Source: Gnetum montanum
Taxonomy: Eukaryota; Streptophyta; Gnetopsida; Gnetales; Gnetaceae
Length of the DNA: 64,000 bases
Assembly (NCBI GenBank): GCA_015680685.1
Contig: MNCI01023302.1
Location: forward strand, 1,633,589-1,697,588
Reading direction: 5' to 3'
The notes beneath the pieces were generated by a model. It was not told where the DNA came from, did no database searches, and saw nothing but the letters and a program-made list of their open reading frames with translations. This document shows positions 1-12,660 of the stretch, piece by piece (the stretch's first letter is position 1; each line of letters begins with the position of its first letter). The translations under genes and the position numbers were made by a program.

Positions 1-880
1 ATGTTGGTACATGTTTTTTTAACATTCATGTAACACCATTTATTTGTGATTGTTTAACTAGTTAAGCTAACATGAGAAGGTAGACATGTTAGTACTAAGA
101 AATCCTAGAGATGGATGATGCGAATTCCCATTGGGATACATTGGTAAGGCTCTTATACAAGGCCTCAGCCTAGGAGAAGAAAAGCTTAGATGTGATTATT
201 TCTATAGTTGGTATGAAATCTTGGACAATCACAAGCTGTGCCTATGATCTACCCTTTAGAAGGCTATTGCCTTTAGTTCATAGGTTGATAACTGCTATTA
301 ATGGTAGAGGTAATAGAGACTAATAAATGATCTACAAGCACATTGAAATTATGAGTACTCATGACAATACATACATATAATACACTAATAGTAGACGTGT
401 AAGGTACTAAATGGATTATTGATTATGCATGGTTGATTGAGGAATAAGTTACTGTATGAACTTGGTTGGTTATACATGGTTGGCTTACGCTTGGTTATGG
501 GTTTGGATAGAATATGCTTATTTAAGTGATGGTATGAGTTGGGGTGGTTTATGCTTACCTTTTATTTGACACATGAATTATGTTTTTGTTAAGATATAGA
601 TATGATGTGATGTTTGCAGTAGTGTGATAGGATTTACCTTATGTTCATATTGTTCATGCTATGATTATTACTAGATATGTGTTGATGTGTGGTATGTGTA
701 GTTTGTGGACTAGTCTTGAGTGTAAGTTTCTCTTAATTTAATTCCTATACACTCATGTGATATATGTTAGTCATCAACTAGGGAAAATGTAAAGGCTATC
801 CACTTAGTTTATATTGATATTATTTTATGTTGGTGATGAATTCAGAAGTACTAAAGAGCACTAGGATTGAGGATGGAGGC
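1..880 (+). repeat. Diverged long repeat, probable old LTR (copy 1)
   Basis: This stretch can be followed, with many differences, in 15330-16200. Shared stretches include the one around 'tatagttggtatg' (200-215 and about 15512-15524), the passage on a polymorphic 'agactaataaa' (about 317-328 and 15628-15640), and the block with 'gtaaaggct.tccact' (about 790-805 and 16091-16106). Two long diverged direct repeats with no coding sequence are typical of the long LTRs of chromoviral gypsy elements. I infer that class but cannot see clean TG...CA ends here. No gene is present. Confidence 0.4.
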
Positions 881-1512
881 ATGATCTCCCTATGCATTTC
901 TATGTTTATGTACATATGTTATTAAAATATGGATATATTCACTTATGGTTTTGGTGATGTTCATATTTTATATATTATTATCATTATTGTTAGTAGGGGA
1001 CTTGATGGCTTGTTAGTACTTTTAGCTATGTGTTCTACTAGCATGCTGTAGACTTAGGTTATGAGTTGTTTCTATATATAGTAGCTAGTGATGTTTATAT
1101 ACATACTTCACTTATTCTTATGCTTTATGTTTTATTTTAGAGTAATATATTTTGCTATTTTTTTATTTGATATGCATCTCAATATAAGTAATCATATTTC
1201 TCTATACGATACTCATTTAGCTTTTAGCATCATTCTAGTCAAGGATGTAGAATGGGATGTTCAAAGTCTTACACAATGGTATTGGAATAGGTTACTTTGA
1301 TGGTGTAAAATGTTTGTGCTACTTACCTATTTTTATTTCAAGATATAGAAATGTCAAATGGACATGGTACTAATGCCAACATATCATAGGTTTTGGATGA
1401 GCCTCAAGGATAGATAACCATCATCATAGTTGTCTAGCAATGGTTTAGAAAGTAGCCAGGTAGAGATGACTAGATAGTTACTTTAGTTCTTGTAGCAACA
1501 TGTACTTAGCCT
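881..1512. other. AT-rich unassigned DNA
   Basis: I see no supported gene. Short open frames occur, as expected in AT-rich sequence, but none has a recognisable motif. It probably continues the old retroelement on its left. Confidence 0.4.
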
Positions 1513-1513
1513 T

Positions 1514-1653
1514 GCTTCTACTCCCATACACTTAATCTCTCAAAATCTTGAAAGGTGCTATAGTGCTTCTACTCCCATTCTAAGTAAAGAGGTGATTCTG
1601 AAGCTAGCATTAGTGTATGGCACCTTTCAAGATTTTGAGAGATTAAGTGTATG
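1514..1653. repeat. Perfect 34-bp inverted repeat with internal direct repeat
   Basis: Positions 1525-1558 and 1620-1653 are exact reverse complements over 34 bp (left arm begins CATACACTTAATC), separated by 61 bp. A 14-bp direct repeat, GCTTCTACTCCCAT, lies at 1514-1527 and again at 1565-1578, overlapping the left arm and the loop. The surrounding DNA is strongly degenerate, so an exact repeat of this length points to a recent local event, such as template switching, or to an assembly artefact. It is too short and lacks features to be called a MITE. Confidence 0.85.
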
Positions 1654-2022
1654 TATAGCAGATCTCCCAGTGTCTTTCATATGCTTCATGGCCACCACAT
1701 ATTTGAGGCTCTAATAGGAACACTGACATGGAATCTACACCAATCAAGTACCACTTCATATTAGCACTCTAGGCTTAGAACTTTTTAGAAGCAACTTCAG
1801 CATCTTGAGTTAGATTTTTTCCAGCTTTAGCATTAGTGATGAAATCCTTAGCCAAAATAGCCCAATTTTACCCCCAACACTATTTTGGATAGTTCCTAAG
1901 ACTTCTTCATCCATATCCTTTCCCTCTAAAGAATCAATTCCATATCATATTTTTTTCATGAATTACTTTATTATTATTATTTTTATGCCACTTACATTTT
2001 TACTTCAATACTTATAGCTTGG

Positions 2023-2859
2023 TGATGAGTCATGAATTGTTGTCTACGATATTGCACCCATGATATCACGTATGCGATATCGCAGCCTAGATGCAATATC
2101 AGATACGCGATATCATGGTTTGTCTCCTCATCTATAAATAAGAGGTAGGAAAATTTGGTTTAGAATCTAGTTTTAGTATTAAGGTAGGAACTTTTTATCA
2201 GTTTTTCCTCTCAACCCTTTCTCCCAGTGCATGCCTGTAGTGTGATGATTGTAATTGTATGACATCCTTATTTGAGTGTGACGTACTTGGACACGCACAT
2301 GACCAAAAATAAAGATCGAGATTACTTCATCATTATAGCATCCACTTAGCTTAATTATTTAATTTTAATTGTTATTTATTACTTTCTTAGTTAATATCTT
2401 TCTACCCTTATCTCCTCGTAATGCGGAATGAGTACGACTTAATCACAACCATTTAAGTGTGACTACTTGGTAACCCAGTAGCATACCTAGGCCATGCGCT
2501 TGGTAATCCCAATGGTAGTCGTGCACGAGGTCCAAGATGTGTACGGATGATTAAGGAATGGATGCTCATCACACTTAGGCTAGTTTAGATTCTCTCTCAC
2601 CCTCTCTCTGCTAGCTTAGTTGATATTATTTCCCATCATACCCTGGAGTAGCATTAGTGTAGGAACACATCATACACCTCACTCTAGACTAAACCATACG
2701 TGACAAAGCTAATACTAGTCCAGGTGGGAAGAAAACAAACTACGATCTACAAGTAACTATCTAGATACCACAACTAGTCCATCTATAGAGTTCGATCGGA
2801 TTGTGCGTGAAGCGCTCATATTCATATGGTTGAGTGTAGGGGTACCTCGCCACTCATCA
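2023..2859 (+). repeat. LTR, solo, TGATGA/TCATCA family (copy S1)
   Basis: It starts TGATGAGTCATGAATTG and ends CACTCATCA, the same ends as the LTRs of elements 2 and 3, and aligns with them throughout. In order it shows the GATATC-rich cluster (2048-2118), a TATA box (TATAAATA, 2133-2140), the leader 'CTCTCAACCC', and a poly(A) signal AATAAA (2308-2313). The flanks are neither a PBS nor a polypurine tract, so it stands alone. The 5 bases on either side (CTTGG and AGTAT) do not match, so either the TSD has decayed or the copy formed by recombination between two elements. Confidence 0.85.
2048..2140 (+). promoter_or_regulatory. LTR promoter: GATATC cluster plus TATA box
   Basis: Four close copies of GATATC or GATATT in palindromic context (for example TGCGATATCGCA near 2077-2088) lie within 70 bp, followed by TATAAATA at 2133-2140. 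The same order is seen in every well preserved LTR of this family in the window, which argues that it is the U3 promoter region. The binding factor is unknown. Confidence 0.65.
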
Positions 2860-2869
2860 AGTATTGATA

Positions 2870-5550
2870 TATTGTAGAGAATTATTGATCATAAGAAAAT
2901 AATCCTCTGTAAATTTCATATTAAGCAATTGCATACCTTGATCATCAATTAAAATTCCATCAATGAAATTCCTTTGTAGATCATAATGCAAACTATGTGA
3001 AAGAAAAGTTTCACCAATAATAAAAAGATAGGGAACTAGAGAACAACCTTGATGAATTCACCATTGAAGAGAACAAGAGGAACTTAATTCAAAATAAGTA
3101 GCAACTTGAGCATTAGCATTAGTGAGTAAGGTACAAACAAGTCAAATAAAATAATCACCAAACCCTAGTTTATAGTAACACAAAATAGTTAAATTCTAGT
3201 CAATCCTATCTTAAGCTTTAGCATAATCTAACTTGGTAAAAGGAATGTCTTGGTTATTATTAGAAGTCCACAACATTCCCTCAGAATTTGTAATAACATT
3301 TTTAAGATATGATTACCTCAAGCAAAATTGGTTTACTCAGGTTTGATGATATGCTTAATAATCTTTTGAATTCGACAAGCCATGCATTTAGGTAAAATTT
3401 TATAAGTATTGTTAAGAAGCGTAATAGGCATCTAATTACTAATATGTTAAAAATATTCATTCTTATGAATAAAAAAATGACATATTTATTAATTTTTTAA
3501 CTAATAGAAACTTTTTAACAACTTCTTGGAAAACATGAAAGAGATCATCTTTAATGATGTCTTGATGCTTATTAAAAAATTCAATAGAAAACCCATCAAA
3601 ACATAGATCTTTGCCATCTATTAAATTAAATTTTATTGTTTTTATTTCTTCCATTGTAATTTTTACTTCAAGAATACTTTGATATGCTTCTATTATAAGG
3701 TGAGAAATATGCATACTAGAGGGTTGGAAGGATTCCTTACGAAAACCTTGAGAAAAAAAATATGCTTAAAACTCTTAATAGTCTTAGGATCTTTAATGAT
3801 AGAATCATTTATATAAAATGATTCCAGTTTATGTACTTATGGACCATCATTTGGAGTGATGGTAAGGTGCTTATTTCGTAAATTGAAGACTTGGGTTCGA
3901 GCCTGGGTGTCTCTTAGTTGCTTTAAGACGTTAGCCTTTCACTCATCTACTAATCCTCCTAAGACCCTACTTAGTGAGATGAGTACTATGGCTCTTGATG
4001 ATGTTTCTAGTTTAGGTACTTGATCCTTTTGTTTTAGAATTTTATAAAATTCCTTATAAGATTCTTCTTCAATTTTTAGCCAACTCATGTGACTTTTAGG
4101 AAGAGCACTTTTAGCTTCTAAAGTAACCTAATATTATTGAGTTTCAAAGGGATTCCAGTCTAAAATAATTTGTATTTTCTTTATAGATTCTTCAAAATCT
4201 TTTTCAACTTGACACTTATGCTTAGCAAACTACTTTCCAAACCTTCTAGTATAATTTGTAACTCTCCAAGTAGTTTGCTATCAGCAGTCAATCTAACTAA
4301 TATTACTACTAGGATTTTTTCTGCATTCCATAAAGACTTCAAAATAACCTTTTCACTAGGTCCTATTCATATATTAGCATTCATATGAAAAAGCTCACAT
4401 TTTCAAAATTATGAAGAATTAATACTAGAGAGAAAAATGCTAATAGGAAAATGACTTGACAAAGTACCATTTGTATGCACTTCTACTTTTCTTACATGCT
4501 TCCAAAAGGAAACATTAGAGATGTAAAATATATCAAGTCAACAATAAACTGAATAAGGTATTGTAGTGGAAGTAGAAAGATAATGAGATGCTTTTAGGAT
4601 TTTAAATTAAAAATATTTTAATTATTGATCTCTAGTAAATTTTTTTCTAAAGAGAAATTCTCTTTAGATATTAAAAGTTTACTAGCACCTTTAGAATTAA
4701 AAGGATTAGTAAAAGGTTAAGAACTTATTGAACAAGATTTCATTTATGGCTGCTAAAAACTACCACTATTTTCCTTTTTTAAACAATTTTTGTCTCTTTT
4801 CCTCATAAACCACTTTTTAATTAAGAATATTATAGATTCTAATAATATGACATTCATAATCATAATAGTTGTAAAATCCTTGTAAACTATAAAAGGTAAT
4901 TTTTTGGAAAAATATTGATTACTAACCTTGAGTTTTAATTTTGTTTTCTTTTGTCATAAAGTAATCTCTACAAAATAATGTGTACGCTACATACCATGTA
5001 GTGATGTTTTTTACTCTATTTTCAGGATTGTGCTAATGCTACCAATAATTTCACTTACAACATTTTACAAAATAAGAAGAAGATTTTATAATTTAATCTA
5101 GTAAGAAATTTTAGAATAATTAGAAGAGTATAGGTCAAAATCCACTTTTCATTCCCAAGCAATAAAAGTATTGTGTTGGTTAATAAAAACTTTAAGATTT
5201 AATGATTTCTCAATCATTTACTAGTTTGACAAGCAAAAAAGATTTGGAAAAAATAACAAATATGTAAAACATTAATTTCATAGTGGTCAATGATAGCCTA
5301 AATCATTAGTGTAGAATCCATATTCAAGTGAACAAATTCAATAGTTTGTAGAAATATATATTTTGAAATGATATTTATTGTTAGGTATTCATATACATCA
5401 TCAGGTAAAACAAAATTGAAAGATTAAGAAATCCTCATAATCTCTATGGTCTGAGAGACATTAGTATCTTCCATCTTTAGATCATTGCTCACCAAAAAAA
5501 AATTTTCTACAACAACTTTACTAGAAACCATTGATATTAACAAATCATTG
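2870..5550 (-). pseudogene. Decayed L1-type LINE (endonuclease C-terminus and reverse transcriptase)
   Basis: Read on the minus strand, this is a non-LTR retrotransposon ORF2 broken by many stops and shifts. The end of an APE-type endonuclease is visible around 4438-4467 as SSHFPISI (consensus SDHFPI). The start of the reverse transcriptase is the frame at 3463-3714, with DGFSIEFFNKHQDIIKDDLF, which fits the L1 block 'PGPDGFxxEFF'. Then follow, in fragments between 2880 and 3450, 'PITLLNNTYKILPK', 'HIIKPEQTNFA' and later RT blocks. The 3' part, with the catalytic box onward, is missing where the solo LTR begins. A SINE is inserted at 3839-4009. Not functional. Confidence 0.8.
3839..4009 (+). 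mobile_element. tRNA-derived SINE inserted in the LINE
   Basis: This 171-bp insert has a pol III A-box-like stretch (AGTGATGGTAAGGTGC, about 3857-3872) and a clear B box, GGTTCGAGCCTGG, about 3894-3906, as in tRNA-derived plant SINEs. It is flanked by a near-perfect 12-bp target-site duplication, GTTTATGTACTT (3827-3838) and GTTTAGGTACTT (4010-4021), and it interrupts the minus-strand LINE. The family name is not assigned here. No coding capacity is expected. Confidence 0.8.
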
Positions 5551-6660
5551 AGAGAATTTACCCCCTTCTATGTTAAGGTGGTTGTCCTCTCCTATTTTTT
5601 GCTACCAGTTCTTCTTTATTTGTATTGAAGAAGGTCAGACTTGTAGGGTGTCATGTGATTTGAGGATATGTTCTTTATAATTTAGGAATTTTGATTAGTT
5701 ATTTTACTAGAATTGAGGACTCTAATCATACCTTGGTGATTTTCTTGATTTGATGTCACTGCTCATTCTTCATCTTTGTATTGGAGTTGATGAGCATTAA
5801 GTCTAGTGTTACACCAACATATTTCTATGGTATGGCCTCTTTTATTAGAAAGTTTTCATAGAGTGATTTAAAAATTTCTCTATCTTTATAAGTTCCATTT
5901 TCCTCTTATAAAGCCTCTACCTCTATTATCTCTTTTTGAAGTCCTTGTCTTGTCTAAGTTGCTTTGGTCTTGAGAATAACTTCTATTGAATCTTCCTCTT
6001 CTTTTGTTGAATCTTCCTCTTTGTCTAATGGTTGTAAATACTTGCTCTTATCATTTTTGTTAGATCTCAAACTTTCAAGTATTCTGATTTAAGCAACTAG
6101 ATCATCCATAGTGAGTTGAATTATATATTTTTGTAGAAAGTTCATCATCATGTTTTGGTATCTAGAATCATTCTAAAGAGATATCATAACATTTTGTACT
6201 TTTTGATGTTGAGTAAAGTTACATCTAAATTCATCAATGTTCTTGATGCTAGTGTACATATTTTAAAAAACTTTTTAATGTCTTCATCTCTTTTGATTTC
6301 TAATTTGTAAAATTGAATTTTGTACAATTATTCTTTTGTACGTTGATTTTTGGTGTTTCTTAGATAGTTTAAACATAATCTTTCCCAAAATTCTTTGGAA
6401 ATCTTTAATAAGAATAACATTCCTGCTAATTTTTTAATACATTGAAAATAATGATCATTCTTACATGTGAATCTTTTCCTTTCCATTTTTCTTCTTCTAG
6501 GAGTTCTTGAGTTAGAGGATCTTTTGTGTCTTTATGTTTTCCCTTTGGTATGAATTTAATATGAGCTTTCGCAAGTTCTATCACATCCCATACTTCATTA
6601 GCTTTTAGAAAGTCTTTCATCATTTCTTTTCAAAAAAATGAAATCTTGGATGCCATTGAA
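5500..6660 (-). pseudogene. Decayed Ty1/copia gag
   Basis: Minus-strand frames starting near 6655 (MASKISFF) give a copia-type Gag: 'FLKANEVWDVIELAKAH' at 6560-6610 corresponds to the 'LW..V' block of the UBN2/Gag family. Further on, about 5900-6030, is an Arg/Gly-rich stretch (GRFNKRRGRFNR) of the kind that precedes the zinc knuckle. The region holds many stops. Copia Gag forms the virus-like particle; this copy is dead. A similar RG-rich linker occurs in many copia elements, which supports the class but not a lineage. Confidence 0.65.
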
Positions 6661-8970
6661 GATAATCAAACATTTTACTATTTTCTTGTTACAACTAATG
6701 GTGGCTATCTCTAGTACCATTTTATTTAGAAACCTCTCTTTAATTGCTTCAAGAGCTATCAAAAATTTTTATTTTCATTCATATCTCAAATTTGGATGAT
6801 TGGATTTTGATGCAATTTGCGTGTATGGGTTTTCCTTGGAATGCTTTAGAGTCTGAAATGAAGAATTTAGTATTTCTTTCTTAATACTAATGGTATATCA
6901 AATGAAAGTTGTAGGAGACCTTTGAGTTTCTAGATTGAATGACCTTGATTATAGATGCTTGAAATAAATAAGTTCAAATTGTTGATAAAAGACCTTGATG
7001 ACTTGCATAATCTATTGAGATTGAATGATGAATGATAAAACATGTTCAAGCTGAAAGAAAAAATAATGTTGCAAAAAACATTGATGAAAATGTAGATTTT
7101 TAATGATATGAGAACAAGATTTTGATGGAATATGAACAACTGGAAAAGCTAAGAGTTTTTGAAGAAAATTTGTAATAAGAAATTTATTGCTTAAAAGTAG
7201 AACATTTCATTTATGTATGGTCTTACAATTTATAGGAAATAATTGAGGCCATACTTAGGGAACTTGAAAAGTCATTCTCCATAGTAAAAATTTAAAAAAT
7301 TTATGAAAAATAAAGGTGAGTTTGAAAAAAAATAGTTTACATTCATCCATCAACTCAAAAATAAATAAAAATACTTTGGATTGATGTACATTTGTATTCA
7401 AGTGGTTAGAGCATTTGACACTACTTATTAACATCTTGAACATAGTATAAAATCTTGAGGATATCACACTAAATATTTGTTCAATGATTCACACAACACA
7501 TCTAATTATTATAAATTTTACACATGGATCTCAAAGGCTCATTCAATGTATTAGCATTAATCTAAACACTTACTTGATGGTCTTGAAGACATGGCTGTGA
7601 TAGGAATAATGGCCCACTTCATTATTGATGGCTCATTTGTCCACCAATGGTGGATAGAAATTTTTATCTTGGGCAACAAAAAAAATGATTTTCTCATTAA
7701 TAGGGAGATGTATAGACTTTCCCTGATAAAATATTTTCTTTACATCATCATAGTAATTATTTAGTGATTGGTTTAATTCTTCATTTGTCCTAAGTTCTAA
7801 AAAGGTAATTTCAAAACTTGCATAGCCTTGAATGCCAATATTTTTCAATTATTTATGTACTTTGAAATTCACCATTAGTTGTAGATAGTTTGCATTGTAT
7901 GTAATAGTGTGCTTAAGATTAAGCTCATCTTGTATTGGGGTTATTGGTAGCATCATGAATGTCCCTCTATCAATTAGAATGATATTAAAATTGAACTTTT
8001 TTTTTCGATTCATTGTGATCTCGAATGGAGTTATTCAAGGATTACTTTGAAATAGGCTCAATTTAATCTTTGCATACTTGCAGATAGAAACTCTCACTAT
8101 TTCACTTGGAAATCCTTATCTGAAATTACAATAAACGTTCTTGAATTACAAATTAGAAGTTTCAATCTTTATATATTGAACATTTATGGTTGCTTGTGCT
8201 AGTGTCATGTAATTAATATTTATGTTAGTAATATTTTGTAACATACTAAATTATTTTAAATTATTTTATTTTCTTATTTCATTTTCTTCTTAATGCAGGT
8301 TTACAAAAGTTTCAATTAAGTTTTAATATAACTTAATTCATTTCTTCTAATATGAAGGATTGGTTTAGCATCACATAATCAAGAACAATAGAGTTTTGGG
8401 CACTTGTTTCATTTAGGCTTAGGATATTGGGACTTATTTTCAAGTCTTTGACAATGATTCTAAGGTGGCTGAATTTGCCCATGGCTATTAGCTCATTGGG
8501 ATCTTTCTTCTTCATGGCTTCTATTGAACCCATCTTCTTTTAGACATTGTATAACTTCATTCATCTTTTCTTCAATTTGTATGAGTATATAGATAATATA
8601 CTCAATACAATGTTTGAAGTACCATTAATGTTGTTATGATTTTCTAACATCGTAGGAATATCCATAATTTTCTCTAGGGTTATTTTCTAAAGCTTTATTT
8701 GCTTACGAATAGGCCCCACATTCTTCAATTTTGTCCACTTTGGATAATTAACACTCTTAACTTCTTAAGATCTTTAATGTATCTTCTTGTATATATTCCA
8801 TACTCCTTTACCTCATTATATAACATTTGATATAGATAACTGCAATATATAACTATCTTTTGTTTACAATTTTGTTGTAGTTAATAAACAGATCATTTCA
8901 TCAACAGAATCTATATCTATCATTATTTTCCTTGTCGACTCGCAATTGCTAGATTTCATGAACAATCTTA
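6661..8970 (-). other. Copia-like element interior or flank, unassigned
   Basis: AT-rich and without an intact gene. Minus-strand open stretches (for example 8333-8533, starting MGSIEAMKKKDPNELIAMG) lie downstream of the tRNA-Met-like PBS at 8975-8985. They may be the relic of the 5' part of a copia gag, but no domain can be named. Confidence 0.35.
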
Positions 8971-8974
8971 ACAA

Positions 8975-8985
8975 CTTCGATACCA
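8975..8985 (-). other. tRNA-iMet-type primer-binding site of a copia element
   Basis: Read on the minus strand, TGGTATCGAAG directly follows ...CTTTAACA, matching the start of the common plant PBS TGGTATCAGAGC (complement of the initiator-Met tRNA 3' end). The LTR 3' end is therefore at 8986 and the LTR runs to the right. Confidence 0.65.
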
Positions 8986-9660
8986 TGTTAAAGTTTGGTT
9001 TTACATCTCTTAGAAAACATTAATTACGCAAGGATCTATGTCCATCAAAAAACTTAACATGTCATATAGCATCTTATAAAATTCAAAACTCTTATGGATA
9101 TGTATCATTCTTCTTAATCACTTGAATGGAATTCTTTTGTCATCTTTGAACTTACTTGTACTTTAGATAATTCATTAGGAACTTAGCTTATCTTGTACTT
9201 ATGGGTCACTCTATTGATTTTATAGGCTTTATGAAATACTTCTTCATAAGCCTTTTTCTTTCTTCACATCATAACCTTTTAGATGGCCTACTCTTCTTAT
9301 TTAAGAAACTAGACTACTCTATTTATGATACAACTTGGAACTTCTTTTTTCTTTATTATCTTGGGTCCTACACTAGAGGGATTGTTCTTATCTTCTATAA
9401 TAATTACTTCTTAGCTTCAAGTTACTTCTTTATCCTTTTGATTAGGATGCTCAAATTCTTGTTACAAACTCTTTGTTTTATAACGTTTGCTTCATATCTC
9501 TAAGTTATTAATTTATTTGACTCATTTATTCACATACATCATTGTCTATATTATTTCTTGGTGCTCTTATCTTTATTGATCTATTAATTCTTTTTTAGTT
9601 CTTCATACACACAGACATACACACATGTGCGTATACACATACACACTCATAAGTTAGATG
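8986..9660 (-). repeat. Probable copia 5' LTR (outer end unclear)
   Basis: It begins (plus strand) TGTTAAAG directly beside the tRNA-Met-like PBS, so it should be the 5' LTR of a minus-strand copia element. I could not find its 3' partner or a target-site duplication, so the outer boundary is a guess. The 100-codon plus-strand frame at 9201-9503 inside it is Phe/Leu-rich and I do not regard it as a gene. Confidence 0.4.
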
Positions 9661-10440
9661 TTAGTTATTAATATTTTGTATAAAGGTTGTGACTATTATT
9701 GTGTTACAAGTCACATCTTTTCATTACAAATTAATTAAGAGTAGTTACAAATGATCTTAAGGGATTATGAAACTAATGATTGTACATTAACTTAGCAGTA
9801 TATTCTAAAACATAGATAAAGAACCTTATGGGATTTGACATTTACCTTTTTGAAATATGATCATTAGACTTGCAGTATCCAACTCAGTTACAACTAAGAG
9901 ACTTATTGTCAGTTTGGGCACATGATGTATAGGAGAGATAGTTTTTATAGTTCCATCCTTAAATTGGATTTTTACTTTTACATAATCTACAACATTACAT
10001 AGATCATCATTACCTAGCTTGACTACATTAAATCACAAGCAAACTATTCACAAACCATTTAAGATATGGATTGTAATAAAAGGAAGCACCAAAATAAATG
10101 TACAAATAAACTCTCGTCGTATCATTAATTGAGGACACTACATATAAATCTTCCTCTTGATGATGAGGAATTACATTTTTTAGAATTTTAATTTCAAAAA
10201 CATTATAATACATAAAATGAAAAAGGATTTTTAACTTTTTGTTATGAGCCTTCTAATTGGATTACATGATAGGAAAAAAGGTTTAAATTGAGTAAACTAA
10301 CTGCTTACTAAATATTCTTTAATTTGTTTATTTCCTAGCATTAGTAAACAAACAAAGAATAAAGAGCCATTACCTCAAACAAAAAAAAAACACACACACA
10401 CACAACCAGAACTTAACAAAAAACCACAATGCGTAAAACT
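9661..10440. other. Unassigned AT-rich DNA with poly(A)/(CA)n tract
   Basis: No gene is supported. A run of A followed by a short CA microsatellite (CACACACACACACA) lies at about 10380-10404. Confidence 0.5.
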
Positions 10441-10453
10441 GGCTTTGATACCA
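10441..10453 (-). other. Second tRNA-iMet-type primer-binding site
   Basis: On the minus strand it reads TGGTATCAAAGCC, close to the copia PBS TGGTATCAGAGC. A sequence starting TGTTCAAG follows on the plus strand at 10461 and is a candidate LTR end. Its partner LTR was not found, so this is a fragment. Confidence 0.5.
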
Positions 10454-10460
10454 ATCATGG

Positions 10461-12029
10461 TGTTCAAGATTGTATGTAGTTAATAAAAAAATTAATAAAC
10501 ATAGTAAAATAATTGAATAAAGAATACAAAAAAATACCTTGGGAAAAAATAAGAAAAATCCTGGTAAAAAACTAGCTCCTAGAGCATTAGCTGCACAAAT
10601 ACAAAATAGTAGCTCAAAGAAAATTTTAGAGTTAAACTCAAAAGGAATGATGCTTGAAAACGTAGACAATAAAAAAGGAAAACATAATTAAGAAAAATAC
10701 ACATAGTTATCTTCACACATCTTTGTACAAATATTTATACTATTGGGTGAATATCTACAAAAAAATATTAATTGGATGTGAAATAAATATTAACAACAAA
10801 AGGGCTAAAGAGAAACAAAAGTTTACACAAACATTTTTTTGACAAAGATATGCAATTAAATAATAAATACTATAGTACATCATAAGACAACTGATATAAT
10901 AACATAATTATAAAAAGATAGCACTTGTAAATTAATGAGATAACTTCAACCTACTATAGTTGAGCTCATGTAAATAGTAGTTTGCCTTCACTTTACTCAC
11001 ATGTACTACCCTGCAATCGATAAAAAATCAAAATAATAATGGTTAAAATGAAACTCCTAAGAATTCTTTTTAATAATTAAGAGGATTCTAACATTAAATA
11101 TTTAGCTTCTTAATCTATTCTTAAAAAAATGTTTGAAATAAGATTTTATGAATTTTAATTTCAATTATAGAGGTGCTTATTGTCATTATAGACAAGCTTG
11201 CAAAAAATGGAGCCATAACCTAGTTTTAATACCATTCTTGGAACTTCATGTGTTAAAAACAAATAAGGAAAATTCATTATGTAGTGAAACGAATTAGACA
11301 CTCATGGAAATTGAAACTAAAGCTTCAAAAGTGAGTGTCTAATATATTCATAAATGCACTAATAAACATTAGATTTAAAAAAATTGATGCTGAAAAATTG
11401 AATGCAGTGAAAACCAAATCATAACCAAAATAAAGTGAAAAATCAAAGATAGAAATTAACAATAATGGATTTTTGGTAATAACTGAAGAAAAATCCATAA
11501 ACTATGAATTAATATAAAAGAGCTCATTGTAGTAAAAGAATCAACTTTCAATGACTTCCTTTCATGGTAGAACCAATACCTTCCAAACTTAAACTCTTGT
11601 AACTATTCCAGTTTTATAAATACTTTTAAATAAAAGTGTGACTTATGACAAAGTAGTCTCAAGCATAACTACTACAAGTCAAAACAAACTAAAACATGAC
11701 TATTATAATTATCATGTTGGACAACTTTTCTAACAAATAGAAGTCATTTCAAGTCTTCGTATGATGTGCATAGTGCAATTTATGTAGTATTAAACCCCAA
11801 AAAATGAATAATAATTAAAATAATTAAGAGGACATCAAATCATCAATAACATGGAAGAAAGGATTGAAAGTAAAAGAACAAAAGTGTTGAATGTAGACAT
11901 CCAATTTTTTTCGAAAATGCCAAAATATAGAGAAAGCTTAATGTTAGAACCTTTTATTATAAACAAAATTGATGATTTTGATTAATTAATTTGAGAACTT
12001 GAATGCCTATAATATTGATCAATACAATA
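10461..12029. other. AT-rich unassigned DNA
   Basis: The left part may be the LTR belonging to the PBS at 10441-10453. The rest shows no domain, no RNA gene and no clear repeat. Confidence 0.4.
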
Positions 12030-12660
12030 TAAAAGTTAATTATAATAAATTTGTTATTTTTTATCCTTAAAAATGTTATTTGTAAAAGGCATATTTAATA
12101 ATGGATTACCATTATTTTTAATAAAGATTCCTTTTAGCAAATTATGTCCTTGATCCTTCTGATTATCATAACATAGAAAATTTGTAGCAAAGATGAAAAG
12201 ATAGGATTCAAGATGATAATTTTGCTTGATTGAGGTCTCATGTTTAAAGGTATTTGTAATGCTAATATACGTAGCCACTTCTGCATTAGCTTCAACAAAA
12301 GGAATCTCAAACATTCTAATAAACCTATTTTTAAAACATATTTATGAAGACAAGTAATAATAAAATATCATATCATAGGCTTTAGCATAATAAAGCTTAA
12401 AAATATGATATCATATCATACCCTTTGAATCAGTAATATCATTACCCAAAATGCATCTACCTTAAACAAAGCTAATTTTCATTATAGTAATTAACTAAAA
12501 AAAATTGGTTTTAATCTTTGACTAAGATATTTGGCCAAAATTGTATCATTAAAATTCAAATAAGAAATAGAATGTCAATAACCAATTTGGAATATATTAC
12601 ATTCTTAAGAAATAAGATCGATGAATTCTCTATTCATCTCTATTTATGAAAAATGAAACT
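12030..12660 (-). pseudogene. Second LINE reverse transcriptase fragment
   Basis: The minus-strand frame at 12054-12314 contains 'ANAEVATYISI', which lines up with the corresponding block of the first LINE (about 3060-3130, 'LMLMLKLLL...' in decayed frames), and ends with 'NPLLNMPFTNNIFKDKK', matching the region before the RT catalytic box. Upstream, about 12480-12540, an 'ILAKYLSQRLK' stretch corresponds to the 'YK(I/L)(L/I)AK.(L/I)A.R(L/I)' block. Stops are frequent. It is an L1-like fragment without ends. Confidence 0.6.

Noticed and set aside
2018-2864. A target-site duplication around the solo LTR at 2023-2859
   Set aside because: The flanks CTTGG and AGTAT do not match; the LTR call rests on its ends and alignment only.
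9201-9503. 100-codon plus-strand open frame, Phe/Leu/Tyr-rich
   Set aside because: Composition follows from T-rich DNA; no domain; it lies in a probable copia LTR.
10370-10669. 99-codon minus-strand frame with hydrophobic runs (membrane-protein-like)
   Set aside because: It spans a PBS, a poly(A)/(CA)n tract and an LTR end, so it is a chance reading of T-rich sequence.
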